This document shows, in pieces, positions 35,748 through 44,537 of a stretch of 64,000 nucleotides of DNA; the first letter of the stretch is position 1, and each line of letters begins with the position of its first letter. This DNA is from Microvirga splendida (GTDB lineage Bacteria > Pseudomonadota > Alphaproteobacteria > Rhizobiales > Beijerinckiaceae). Where the stretch lies: the NCBI RefSeq assembly GCF_016427565.1, contig NZ_JAELXT010000003.1, positions 62,001 to 126,000 on the forward strand, written 5' to 3'. Below the pieces are notes generated by a model, which saw only the letters and a list, made by a program, of their open reading frames with translations, was not told the DNA's origin and ran no database searches. The position numbers and the translations under genes were made by a program.

Positions 35748-36722
35748 TTACGCAGCGCCTTTGGGCTTGCGCTTCGTGAATTCCAGAATTTCACCGACAA
35801 TCCCCCGGCGGAACAGCAGCACGCAGATCACGAAGATGATGCCGATCAGCACAGTCACAGGGAAGTTGGAAGCTGCCAGGTATTTCTGCAAGGCGATCAC
35901 CAAGCCTGCGCCGATGACTGGTCCGATCAGGGTGCCGATGCCGCCGAGCAGGGTCATGAGAATCACCTCGCCCGACATCTGCCAGGCGACGTCGGTGAGG
36001 GTCGCGAACTGGAACACAATCGCCTTGGTGCCGCCGGCGAGGCCTGCCAACGCCGCCGACATCACAAAGGCGCCGAGCTTGTATCGGTTGACCCGGTAGC
36101 CGAGCGAGATCGCGCGCCGCTCGTTCTCGCGGATAGCCTTGAGGATGTTGCCGAAAGGCGAATGAACGATGCGCCAGATGGCGAAGAAGCCGAAGAGGAA
36201 GATCGCCAGGGTGACATAGTACATCGCCAGCGGCTGGTTCAGGTCGAGGATACCGAGGAGATGCCCGCGCGGCACGCCCTGAATGCCGTCCTCGCCGTGG
36301 GTGAAGGGCACCTGCAGGCATATGAAGGCGAACATCTGCGACAGGGCCAGCGTGATCATGGCGAAATAGATGCCCTGACGCCGGATGGCCAGGAAGCCCA
36401 TGATGAGGCCCATGACGGCAGCGCCCGCGGCACCGAGCAGGATGGCGGACAAGGGCTCCCAGCCCCACACCTTGGCGGCATGGGCCGTGAAATATGCTGC
36501 GCCGCCGAAGAAGGCAGCGTGACCGAAGGAGAGCAGGCCCACATAGCCGATGAGCAGGTTGAACGCGCAGGCAAACAGCGCGAAGCAGAGAATGCTCATC
36601 ACGAGGACGGGATAGAAGAAGAACGGAGCCGCCACCAGCGCCGCGATGGCGATTGCGCCCAGCACCATGGATGAGGTGCTCAGCTTGGGCTGTTCCGCAA
36701 TGTATTCGGTTCCGACAGCCAT
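35748..36722 (-). CDS. livM: Branched-chain amino-acid ABC transporter permease LivM
   Basis: A 324-residue inner-membrane permease with about 9-10 helices and the LivM-type cytoplasmic loop (AIRENERRAISLGYRVNRYK) that contacts the ATPases. Together with livH, livF, livG and livJ on the same strand it forms a complete HAAT-family importer. livH ends only 4 bases upstream. Substrates of this family include branched-chain amino acids, amides and urea-like compounds. Confidence 0.92.
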   Translation of the reverse strand: MAVGTEYIAEQPKLSTSSMVLGAIAIAALVAAPFFFYPVLVMSILCFALFACAFNLLIGYVGLLSFGHAAFFGGAAYFTAHAAKVWGWEPLSAILLGAAGAAVMGLIMGFLAIRRQGIYFAMITLALSQMFAFICLQVPFTHGEDGIQGVPRGHLLGILDLNQPLAMYYVTLAIFLFGFFAIWRIVHSPFGNILKAIRENERRAISLGYRVNRYKLGAFVMSAALAGLAGGTKAIVFQFATLTDVAWQMSGEVILMTLLGGIGTLIGPVIGAGLVIALQKYLAASNFPVTVLIGIIFVICVLLFRRGIVGEILEFTKRKPKGAA

Positions 36723-36726
36723 GATG

Positions 36727-37614
36727 TTACTCCTCCCGCCCGAAGAGACCTGCCGGCCTGACGAGCAGAACGATGGCCATGATTACAAAGATAACAATGC
36801 TCGAGGCTTCCGGGTAGAAGACCTTGGTGAGGCCTTCGAGCACCCCGAGCACATAGCCGGTCACGATAGCACCCAGGATCGAGCCCATGCCGCCGACCAC
36901 CACCACGGCGAACACGATGATGATGAGGTTCGAGCCCATGAGCGGGCTAACCTGATAGATCGGCGCCGCCAGCACGCCGGCAAAGGCCGCCAGCGCGGCT
37001 CCCAGGCCATAGGTGAGGGTCAGAAGCAGCGGCACGTTCACCCCGAAGGCCTGAACCAGCGTGGCATTCTCGGTCGCGGCGCGAAGATAGGCGCCGAGCC
37101 GGGTCTTCTCGATGAGAAGCCAGGTGCCGATGCACACCACGAGGGAGGCGACGACCACCCAGCCGCGGTAGATCGGCAGGAACATAAAGCCCAGATTGAC
37201 GCCGCCCGTCAGCTGCGACGGCGCAGCATAGGGCTGACCGGCCGCTCCGAACCAGTGGCGGAACGCGCCTTCGAAAATGAGCGCGAGGCCGAAGGTCAGG
37301 AGAAGACCATAAAGGTGATCGACGCCATAGAGCCGGCTCAGCATGGTGCGCTCGATGACGACGGCGACAGCGCCGACGACCAGGGGCGCCAGGACAAGGG
37401 CGACCCAATAGTTGATACCGAGCCAGTTCAGGAGCAGGTAGGCCGCGAAGGCGCCGAGCATGTACTGCGCACCATGGGCGAAGTTGATGACGCGCAAGAG
37501 GCCGAAGATTACCGCCAGGCCGAGGCTCAGCATGGCATAGAAGGAGCCGTTGATCAGGCCGATCAAGACTTGGCCGTAAAGCGCCGGGGTGGGAATGCCG
37601 AAAATCGTATTCAT
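36727..37614 (-). CDS. livH: Branched-chain amino-acid ABC transporter permease LivH
   Basis: A 295-residue permease with the LivH N-terminal signature (GSFYAMLSLGLAVIFGLLRV, then INFAHG) and the cytoplasmic coupling segment RAATENATLVQAFGVNV. It forms the heterodimeric channel with LivM. It starts 6 bases after livF ends. Confidence 0.93.
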   Translation of the reverse strand: MNTIFGIPTPALYGQVLIGLINGSFYAMLSLGLAVIFGLLRVINFAHGAQYMLGAFAAYLLLNWLGINYWVALVLAPLVVGAVAVVIERTMLSRLYGVDHLYGLLLTFGLALIFEGAFRHWFGAAGQPYAAPSQLTGGVNLGFMFLPIYRGWVVVASLVVCIGTWLLIEKTRLGAYLRAATENATLVQAFGVNVPLLLTLTYGLGAALAAFAGVLAAPIYQVSPLMGSNLIIIVFAVVVVGGMGSILGAIVTGYVLGVLEGLTKVFYPEASSIVIFVIMAIVLLVRPAGLFGREE

Positions 37615-37620
37615 GCTGCT

Positions 37621-38328
37621 CTACACCCCAAGAACTTCGTGCAGTTCGTCCATGCGCGCATCGAGTTCGTGCCCGGGGAACGAGTTCACCATACGCCCAT
37701 CCTCCATGAGGTAGAAGCGGTCGGCCACCTTCCGGGCGAAGCGGAAGTTCTGCTCGACCAGGAGGATCGTCATGCCGCGCTCCTTGAGCGCCATCAGCAC
37801 GTCGCCGATGCGCTGGACGATCACGGGAGCCAGGCCTTCCGTCGGTTCGTCGAGGAGAATGATCTTGGCACCCGTGCGCAGGACGCGGGCGATGGCGAGC
37901 ATCTGCTGCTCGCCTCCCGAGAGCTTCGTGCCCTGGCTCGAGCGCCGCTCATGGAGATTGGGAAAGAGCTTATAGATCTCTTCCACGCTCATGCCGCTGT
38001 CCGACACGGTCGGCGGGAGTATCAGGTTCTCCGAAACGCTGAGGCTCGCGAAGATCCCGCGCTCCTCGGGCACGTAGCCGATCCCGGTTTGAGCGACCTT
38101 GTGCAGAGGCAGGCTCAGGAGATCCTTGCCGCACAGGCGGATCACGCCCTCGCGACGGCGCAGGATGCCCATGATCGCGCGCAGGGTCGTGGTCTTGCCG
38201 GCACCGTTGCGGCCGAGAAGCGTGACGGTCTCGCCCTCGCGGATGTCGAGATCGACCCCGTGCAGAACGTGGCTTTCGCCGTACCAGGCATTGAGCCCGC
38301 GGACTTCGAGGAGAGGAGCGCTACTCAT
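37621..38328 (-). CDS. livF: Branched-chain amino-acid ABC transporter ATPase LivF
   Basis: A 235-residue ABC ATPase. Walker A is GRNGAGKTT, the Q-loop region is GYVPEERGIF (typical of LivF), the signature is LSGGEQQMLAIAR, Walker B is IILLDEPTEGLAP, and the switch His is replaced by the LivF-type VEQN. Its start overlaps the livG end by 8 bases. Confidence 0.94.
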   Translation of the reverse strand: MSSAPLLEVRGLNAWYGESHVLHGVDLDIREGETVTLLGRNGAGKTTTLRAIMGILRRREGVIRLCGKDLLSLPLHKVAQTGIGYVPEERGIFASLSVSENLILPPTVSDSGMSVEEIYKLFPNLHERRSSQGTKLSGGEQQMLAIARVLRTGAKIILLDEPTEGLAPVIVQRIGDVLMALKERGMTILLVEQNFRFARKVADRFYLMEDGRMVNSFPGHELDARMDELHEVLGV

Positions 38329-39079
38329 GCTCGGTTCCCATATAGGCTTCGCGTACCCGCGGATCCTGGCTGACTTTGTCGTAGGACCCGTCGGAGAGAA
38401 TCTCGCCGCGGGCCAGAACCGTGACGCGGTCGCACAGATCGGCGACGACGTTCAGGTTGTGCTCGACCATAAGCACGGTGCGGTTGCGGGCGATACGGCG
38501 GATCAGGTCGGAGATGCGACCGATATCCTCATGGCCCATGCCGGCCATGGGCTCATCGAGCAGGAGCATGGCCGGGTCGAGCGCCAGGGTCGTGGCGATC
38601 TCGAGCGCCCGCTTGCGGCCGTAGGACAGCTCCGAGGCGGTCAGATCCCGATAGGACGAGAGATTGACCGCATCGATCAGCTCCATGGCCCGCTCGTCGA
38701 GGGTGGAGAGGGCATTCGATGAGCGCCAGAACTGCGTCGCGAGGCCGGAGGGGCGCTGCAGAGCGACGCGCACGTTGTCGAGCACGGTCAGGTGGGGGAA
38801 CACCGCCGAAATCTGAAACGAGCGCACGAGGCCGAGACGCGCGACCTCGGCAGGCTTCAGCCCCGTGATGTCGGCGCCCCTGAACGTGATCCGTCCGCGG
38901 GTGGGTGTGAGAAACTTCGTGAGAAGGTTGAAAACAGTGGTCTTGCCGGCGCCGTTGGGGCCGATCAGGGCATGGATCGTGCCCTCATTGACGGACAGGG
39001 TCACGTCGTTCACGGCCACGAAGCCGCGAAACTCCATGGTGAGCCCCGTGGCGCTGAGGATGGGTTGCGTACTGACCAT
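38321..39079 (-). CDS. livG: Branched-chain amino-acid ABC transporter ATPase LivG
   Basis: A 252-residue ABC ATPase with Walker A GPNGAGKTT, the LivG-type RSFQ Q-loop (GLVRSFQISAVFPHLTVLDN), a degenerate LSYGRKRALEIA signature typical of LivG, Walker B MLLLDEPMAGM and the VEHN switch. First gene of livGFHM, following the binding-protein gene after a hairpin. Confidence 0.93.
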   Translation of the reverse strand: MVSTQPILSATGLTMEFRGFVAVNDVTLSVNEGTIHALIGPNGAGKTTVFNLLTKFLTPTRGRITFRGADITGLKPAEVARLGLVRSFQISAVFPHLTVLDNVRVALQRPSGLATQFWRSSNALSTLDERAMELIDAVNLSSYRDLTASELSYGRKRALEIATTLALDPAMLLLDEPMAGMGHEDIGRISDLIRRIARNRTVLMVEHNLNVVADLCDRVTVLARGEILSDGSYDKVSQDPRVREAYMGTEHE

Positions 39080-39160
39080 AGGGTTCGGCCGCTACTCTCT
39101 GGATGGGGCGATGGTTGGATCAGGCATCGTGCTCTGTCCAGCCACCGCCGGACAACAATA

Positions 39161-39193
39161 GAGGTGGGGCGGCGTCATATGCCGCCCCACCTC
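39161..39193 (-). terminator. Strong hairpin between livJ and livGFHM
   Basis: A perfect 13-base stem (GAGGTGGGGCGGC / GCCGCCCCACCTC) with a 7-base loop, 11 bases after the livJ stop and without a T-run. This placement commonly stabilises the abundant binding-protein mRNA and reduces read-through to the transporter genes. Confidence 0.6.
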
Positions 39194-39204
39194 GTTCGAG
39201 ATGC

Positions 39205-40413
39205 TTACTGGGTGAGCTGGCAGCCGCTCTCGGCAGCCTTCATGTAGGCCGTGTCGCCGGGAATCTTGGCGAGCTGCTTGTACATGTCCCACTCGCCCTT
39301 GCTCTCTTCCGGCTTCTTCACCTGGAAGAGATACATGTCGTAGACCATGCGGCCGTTCGGCAGCACCTTGCCGTTCTTGGCGAAGACGTCCTGGACGGGC
39401 ATCTCGTGCAGGAGCTTGGCGACCGGCTCGGTGGCATCCGTGCCGGCCTTCTCGATTGCCTTGAGATACTGCGTCACGGCCGAGTAGGTGCCCATGTGGA
39501 TCATGTTCGGCATGCGGCCGGTCTTTTCCATGAACTTCTTGGCGAAGGCGCGGTTCTCGTCGCTCTGATCCCAGTACCAGCCCTCGGTGAGGGTCAGGCC
39601 CTGCGCAGCCTTGAGCCCTAAGCCTTTCACCTCGGCCAGGGTGAAGAGAAGCGCCGCGAGACGCGTGCCGTCCTGGGTGATGCCGAACTCCGCGGCCTGC
39701 TTGATGGCGTTCGCGGTGTCGAGGCCGGCATTGGCCAGCCCGATGACGTTCGCGCCGGAGCTCTGGGCCTGGAGCAGGAAGGACGAATAGTCGGTCGCCG
39801 CCAGCGGATGGCGCACGGCGCCGACCACTTCGCCGCCCTTCGACTTCACGAATTTCGAGGTCTGATCCTCGAGGGAGTAGCCGAAGGCGTAATCGGCGGT
39901 GAGGAAGAACCACTTGTTGCCGCCGTTCTCCACCAGCGCGCCGCCGGTGCCGACCGCGAGCGCATGGGTGTCGTAGGCCCAGTGGAAGCCATAGGGCGAG
40001 CACTGCTTGCCGGTGAGGTCGGTCGTGGCCGCACCGGTCGTCATGGTGATCTTCTTCTTGTCCTTGGACAGGCCCTGAACCGCCAGAGCCACCGAGGAGG
40101 TCGTCAGCTCCATGATGGCGTCGACCTTTTCCGTATCGTACCACTGGCGTGCGATGCTGGCGGCGACATCCGGCTTATTCTGATGGTCGGCGCTCACGAC
40201 CTCGACAGGCGCGCCGAGAACCTTGCCGCCGTAATCCTGCACCGCCATGCGGGCGGCCTCGACGGAGTACTTTCCGCCGAAATCGGCATAGACGCCGGAC
40301 TGGTCGTTGAGGATGCCGATCTTGACTACGCCGTCGGAGACCTGCTGCGCATGGGCAGAAGAGGCCAGAGCCGTGCAGCTGAGGGCGAACAGAAGCTTAT
40401 TGAGAACGCGCAT
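39205..40413 (-). CDS. Periplasmic substrate-binding protein of the Liv-type ABC transporter
   Basis: A 402-residue secreted protein with a signal peptide ending near SSAHAQ (~22). It has the Peripla_BP_6 fold typical of Leu/Ile/Val/amide-binding proteins (VKIGILNDQSGVYADFGGKY; HPLAATDYSSFLLQAQSSGA). The C-terminal Cys (SGCQLTQ) and internal Cys (GKQCSP) could form a disulfide. The ATG at 40413 is preceded by a GGGAAGG ribosome site. The ligand may be a branched-chain amino acid or a related small molecule. Confidence 0.9.
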   Translation of the reverse strand: MRVLNKLLFALSCTALASSAHAQQVSDGVVKIGILNDQSGVYADFGGKYSVEAARMAVQDYGGKVLGAPVEVVSADHQNKPDVAASIARQWYDTEKVDAIMELTTSSVALAVQGLSKDKKKITMTTGAATTDLTGKQCSPYGFHWAYDTHALAVGTGGALVENGGNKWFFLTADYAFGYSLEDQTSKFVKSKGGEVVGAVRHPLAATDYSSFLLQAQSSGANVIGLANAGLDTANAIKQAAEFGITQDGTRLAALLFTLAEVKGLGLKAAQGLTLTEGWYWDQSDENRAFAKKFMEKTGRMPNMIHMGTYSAVTQYLKAIEKAGTDATEPVAKLLHEMPVQDVFAKNGKVLPNGRMVYDMYLFQVKKPEESKGEWDMYKQLAKIPGDTAYMKAAESGCQLTQ

Positions 40414-40716
40414 CGCTTTCCTTCCCTTTATTCTTGGCAGATTGATCTGCCTTTGCTGGAGCCGCAGCCTTGGCATGCGGGCGATGGTGTGAAAGGTACA
40501 GTCACTTCGGTCGCGATCAATGCAAAGGGCGGTCATCCTTAAGTCGCAGATCTCCTTGATTTTCGGCCTAATTTCGAGGTGCTGGCCGCCGATGCCCCCC
40601 AAACGCGGCTGTTCCCGAGGCAGTCCAGCCCCGCATCGCCTGCGGTTCACAAGTCCGGGGGCACGGCTTATATCTGCCTCGGCATTTTTCTCATGGAATT
40701 CTACGGGAGCTTCCTG

Positions 40717-42207
40717 ATGACGGCGCAAATGAAACCTGTGGATCGGCGTGCATTAGAGTTACGCGATCCGTCGCTCCTGGTGGGGCAGGCCTATGTGGCG
40801 GGCGAGTGGGTGGATGCTCCCGACGGCCGCACCATACCCGTCACCGATCCCTTCGACGGGGCGCTCATCCTGGAGGTGCCCGATCTCGGGGCGGACGCCG
40901 CCCGCCGGGCCATCGACACGGCGCACGCGGTGCAGAAGGACTGGGCGAAGCGCACCGCCAAGGAGCGCAGCCAGATCCTGAGGAAGTGGTACGACCTCAT
41001 CATCGCAAACGCCGACGATCTGGCCCTCATCCTCACCACCGAGCAGGGCAAGCCGCTTGCCGAGGCCAAGGGCGAGGTGGTCTCCAACGCCGCCTATATC
41101 GAGTGGTTTGCGGAAGAAGCCAAGCGGATCGACGGCGACGTCATTCCCGGCGCCAATCCCAGCCAGCGCATCGTGGTGCTCAAGCAGCCCGTGGGCGTAT
41201 GCGCGGCCATCACCCCCTGGAACTTTCCCAATGGCATGATCACCCGCAAGGTCGGCCCGGCGCTGGCGGCCGGCTGCACCATGGTGCTCAAGCCCGCGGC
41301 CCAGACCCCGCTCTCGGCCCTGGCGCTCGCCGTGCTGGCCGAGCGGGCCGGGGTGCCCAAGGGCGCCTTCTCGGTGATCACCACGAACGACGCCAAGCCC
41401 ATCGGCGAGGAGTTCTGCCGCAACCCGAAGGTGGCCAAGATCACGTTCACCGGCTCCACCAATGTGGGCCGCTGGCTCATGCGTGAGGCCGGCGACGGCA
41501 TCAAGCGCCTGTCGCTGGAGCTTGGCGGCAACGCGCCCTTCATCGTGTTCGACGATGCGGATCTCGATGCGGCCGTGGAGGGCGCCATGCTGTCCAAGTT
41601 CCGCAATGCGGGGCAGACCTGCGTGTGCGCCAACCGCATCTACGTGCAGGAGAGCGTCGCGGAGGCGTTTGCCGCAAAGCTGGCCGAGAAGGCTCGGGGC
41701 CTGAAGCTCGGGCGCGGCACGGAGGCCGGCGTCACCATGGGGCCGCTGATTGACGATCGCGCCGTGGCCAAGATGGAGGACCACGTGGCCGATGCGCTGT
41801 CCAAGGGCGGCCGGGTGCTGGCCGGCGGCAGGCGCTCGGAGCTGGGCGGCACGTTCTTCGAGCCCACGGTGATGGCCGGGGTGACGCAAGCGATGAAGGT
41901 GACGAAGGAAGAGACCTTCGCGCCGCTGGCGCCGATCATCAGCTTCAAGGACGAGGCGGAGGTGATCGCGATGGCCAACGACTCGGAATACGGCCTGGCG
42001 TCGTACTTCTATGCCAAGGACATGGCCCGCGTCTGGCGGGTGGCGGAGGCCCTGGAGAGCGGCATGGTGGGGGTGAACACGCCGGCGCTCGCCAACGAGA
42101 TGGCGCCGTTCGGCGGCGTGAAGCAGTCGGGTCTCGGCCGTGAGGGCTCCAAGTACGGCATCGAAGGCTTCCTCGAGATCAAGTACGTCTGCCTCGCAGG
42201 CCTGTAA
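40717..42207 (+). CDS. gabD: Succinate-semialdehyde dehydrogenase-like ALDH
   Basis: A 496-residue NAD(P)-dependent aldehyde dehydrogenase. The cofactor region is ITPWNFPNGMITRKVGPALA, the general-base Glu is in LELGGNAPFIVFDDAD, and the catalytic Cys is in FRNAGQTCVCANRIYVQE. The TCVCANR context is the GabD signature rather than that of betaine or generic aldehyde dehydrogenases. It would oxidise succinate semialdehyde from GABA degradation. The ATG at 40717 follows GGGAG; another in-frame ATG is four codons on. A strong terminator follows immediately. Confidence 0.88.
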   Translation: MTAQMKPVDRRALELRDPSLLVGQAYVAGEWVDAPDGRTIPVTDPFDGALILEVPDLGADAARRAIDTAHAVQKDWAKRTAKERSQILRKWYDLIIANADDLALILTTEQGKPLAEAKGEVVSNAAYIEWFAEEAKRIDGDVIPGANPSQRIVVLKQPVGVCAAITPWNFPNGMITRKVGPALAAGCTMVLKPAAQTPLSALALAVLAERAGVPKGAFSVITTNDAKPIGEEFCRNPKVAKITFTGSTNVGRWLMREAGDGIKRLSLELGGNAPFIVFDDADLDAAVEGAMLSKFRNAGQTCVCANRIYVQESVAEAFAAKLAEKARGLKLGRGTEAGVTMGPLIDDRAVAKMEDHVADALSKGGRVLAGGRRSELGGTFFEPTVMAGVTQAMKVTKEETFAPLAPIISFKDEAEVIAMANDSEYGLASYFYAKDMARVWRVAEALESGMVGVNTPALANEMAPFGGVKQSGLGREGSKYGIEGFLEIKYVCLAGL

Positions 42208-42211
42208 CGGC

Positions 42212-42241
42212 AAAAAGCCCGGCAATGCCGGGCTTTTTTTC
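42212..42241 (+). terminator. Rho-independent terminator of the ALDH gene
   Basis: AAAGCCCGGC-AAT-GCCGGGCTTT followed by a run of T residues, 5 bases after the stop. The preceding A-run makes it usable in both directions, serving the convergent HAD gene too. Confidence 0.92.
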
Positions 42242-42261
42242 TTGTCCGGCGGGTTCGAGAC

Positions 42262-43062
42262 CTATGCGCCTCTTGCCCTGAGCAGCAGGCCGGCGAGTTC
42301 CGCGAAGCCGTCGCCCGAATGCCCGTTCGCGATATAGGCGGGCTTATGCTTCAGCCGGTGCGCGAAGGCCTGAATGTTGGCGACGCCTATGCTCATGGGG
42401 AAAGCCTCGAACATGGGCTCGTCATTGGGCGAGTCGCCCGCATAGACCACGGTTTTCCTCGCCTGCTCCCAATCCAGGCCGAACACGTCGGCCAGCAGGG
42501 TCTTGGCCATGCTGAGCTTGTTGTAGTCGCCGAACCAGCCGTTGACGTGGATCGAGCTGACCTTGGCCTGGGCTCCGGCCTTCTCGAAGATGGACACGAT
42601 CCGGTCCACCTCCGCCTCGGGCAGGGCTGGCACGTCCTCGCAAAAGTCGATGGCGAGATCTGCCAGGCGATAGGCCTGGTCGCTCGCGAGCGCACAGCCC
42701 GGCACCGTTGCCAGCACTTCCCTTTCGACGGCATCGAGCCTCATCCGGTTCTGCTTCAGTTCCTCGGGGATGGCCCAGAAGCGCTGCTCCATCGTCTTCC
42801 GCTCGCGATCGTAGCGGAAGTAGAAGGCGCCGTTCTCGCCCACCACCGCATCCACCGGCCACATCCGGGCGATGTGATCGCACCAGCCTGCAGGCCGGCC
42901 CGTGACGGGGATGACGATGAAGCCCGCGCGGTGCAACTGCTCGAGGGCGCCATAGGCCTTTGCCGTGAGGATGCCTTCCGTGGTCACCGTGTCGTCGATG
43001 TCGGTCAGCACCACGCGAACGGAGCGCGCGGCCTCAAGCGGCAGCTGAGACAGAGGTGTCAT
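42262..43062 (-). CDS. HAD-superfamily sugar-phosphate phosphatase
   Basis: A 266-residue HAD hydrolase of the IIB (Cof/sucrose-phosphatase/mannosylglycerate-phosphatase) class. Motif I is VLTDIDDTVTTEG with the nucleophile Asp, motif II is VIPVTGRPAGW, and motif IV is YAGDSPNDEPMFEAF. The C2-type cap lies between. Chosen start ATG at 43062; the frame is open upstream but lies in the divergent promoter region. It is near, and divergent from, glycerate 2-kinase, so a link to glycosylglycerate metabolism is possible but not shown. Confidence 0.82.
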   Translation of the reverse strand: MTPLSQLPLEAARSVRVVLTDIDDTVTTEGILTAKAYGALEQLHRAGFIVIPVTGRPAGWCDHIARMWPVDAVVGENGAFYFRYDRERKTMEQRFWAIPEELKQNRMRLDAVEREVLATVPGCALASDQAYRLADLAIDFCEDVPALPEAEVDRIVSIFEKAGAQAKVSSIHVNGWFGDYNKLSMAKTLLADVFGLDWEQARKTVVYAGDSPNDEPMFEAFPMSIGVANIQAFAHRLKHKPAYIANGHSGDGFAELAGLLLRARGA

Positions 43063-43264
43063 ATTCCGCACTCCGGAGTGCGGCAGGCGGGGGAGGGCCT
43101 GGACTGAGGCATCGGCAGAAGCTTCCTTGCGGGTGAGCGAGAGTGGTCGTCTGATGAGACGGCTAAGGGTGGTCTTTAAGCACGACCGAGGGGCAGGATC
43201 CAAGCGCCTTGAACCTTGAGCCCGGGAGGCTTCACGGGCGGGATTTCTCACGTAAAGTGACCGC

Positions 43265-44518
43265 ATGCCAAACGATCACGACATCCTCCATGCCCTGTTC
43301 GAAGCGGCCCTGAAGGCGGCGCTTCCCGATGGAAAGTTCGACGGCTGCCTGCCGGGCAAGCCCAAGGGGCGCACCATCGTCCTCGGAGCCGGCAAGGCTT
43401 CCGCCCGCATGGCGGCCGTGTTCGAGGAAGCCTGGGCCGGAGCGGGCGGACGCTGCCAGGGCCTCGTAGTCACGCGCTACGGGCACGCGGTGCCGACGCA
43501 ATCGATCGAGATCGTTGAGGCAGCTCATCCCGTTCCCGACGAGGCCGGGTTAGAGGCGGCCAAACGGATCCTCGCGCTCGCACAGGAGGCGGGACCCGAC
43601 GATCTCGTGGTCTGCCTGATGTCGGGCGGAGCCTCCGCGCTCTTGTCGCTTCCCGCCGAGGGCGTGACATTGGCCGACAAGCAGGCGCTGAACCGCGCCC
43701 TGCTCAAGTCCGGCGCGCCCATCGGCGAGATGAACCTCGTGCGCAAGTCGCTCTCGGCCATCAAGGGAGGCAGGCTCGCGGTGGCGGCCGCCAGGGCGCA
43801 ACTCGTCACCTACCTGATCTCGGACGTGCCGGGCGACGATCCGGCCAGCATCGGTTCTGGGCCGACGATCCCCGAGCGGGTCGACCCGGAGGTCGCCCTG
43901 GCGATCCTGCGCCGATACGGCATCGATGTTCCAAGCCACATCGTAGGGGCCATCCGGTCGAACGCCGTCACGGAGCCTGTGGAGGGAGGCGCCGTCCACA
44001 TGCTGGCGACCCCCAAGATGGCCCTCGATGCGGCGGCTGCGAAGGCGCGCGAGCTGGGCTTGAACGCCCTCGTCCTCGGCGATGCCCTCGAAGGGGAGGC
44101 GCGGGAGATGGGGCGCGTCATGGCCGGCATCGCGCACTCCGCTCTGATGCACGGAGAGCCTGCCCGCGCGCCCTGCGTCCTGCTCTCCGGCGGCGAGACC
44201 ACCGTGACGGTCCGCGGCCAGGGGCGGGGCGGCCGCAATGCCGAGTTCCTGCTGTCCCTGGCCCTTTCCCTGAAAGGGGAGGGTGGGGTCTCTGCCATTG
44301 CCTGCGACACCGATGGCATCGACGGGTCCGAGGACAACGCGGGAGCCTGGTTCGACAGCGGCTTGTTCGAGAGCGCCCGCGCAAAGGGCATCGACCTCGC
44401 TGCCCATTTGGAGACGAACGACGCCTACACGGCGTTCGCGCAACTCGACAGGCTCGTGGTCACGGGGCCGACCCTGACCAACGTGAACGATTTTCGCTGC
44501 ATTCTCATCCGCCCGTGA
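43265..44518 (+). CDS. Glycerate 2-kinase (MOFRL family, GckA/TtuD type)
   Basis: A 417-residue protein of the DUF4147/MOFRL glycerate kinase family, which phosphorylates glycerate to 2-phosphoglycerate and was once named hydroxypyruvate reductase TtuD. Signatures include VLGAGKASARMA near the N-terminus, CLMSGGASALLSLPAEG, VRKSLSAIKGGRLA, the Asp/Gly-rich LISDVPGDDPASIGSGPT, and the MOFRL domain GRGGRNAEFLLSLA followed by ACDTDGIDGSEDNAGAW. Cytosolic; it would feed glyoxylate- or serine-cycle carbon into glycolysis, which suits a methylotroph-related organism. Confidence 0.9.
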   Translation: MPNDHDILHALFEAALKAALPDGKFDGCLPGKPKGRTIVLGAGKASARMAAVFEEAWAGAGGRCQGLVVTRYGHAVPTQSIEIVEAAHPVPDEAGLEAAKRILALAQEAGPDDLVVCLMSGGASALLSLPAEGVTLADKQALNRALLKSGAPIGEMNLVRKSLSAIKGGRLAVAAARAQLVTYLISDVPGDDPASIGSGPTIPERVDPEVALAILRRYGIDVPSHIVGAIRSNAVTEPVEGGAVHMLATPKMALDAAAAKARELGLNALVLGDALEGEAREMGRVMAGIAHSALMHGEPARAPCVLLSGGETTVTVRGQGRGGRNAEFLLSLALSLKGEGGVSAIACDTDGIDGSEDNAGAWFDSGLFESARAKGIDLAAHLETNDAYTAFAQLDRLVVTGPTLTNVNDFRCILIRP

Positions 44519-44537
44519 GCGGCCGGCCAGATCTTCT

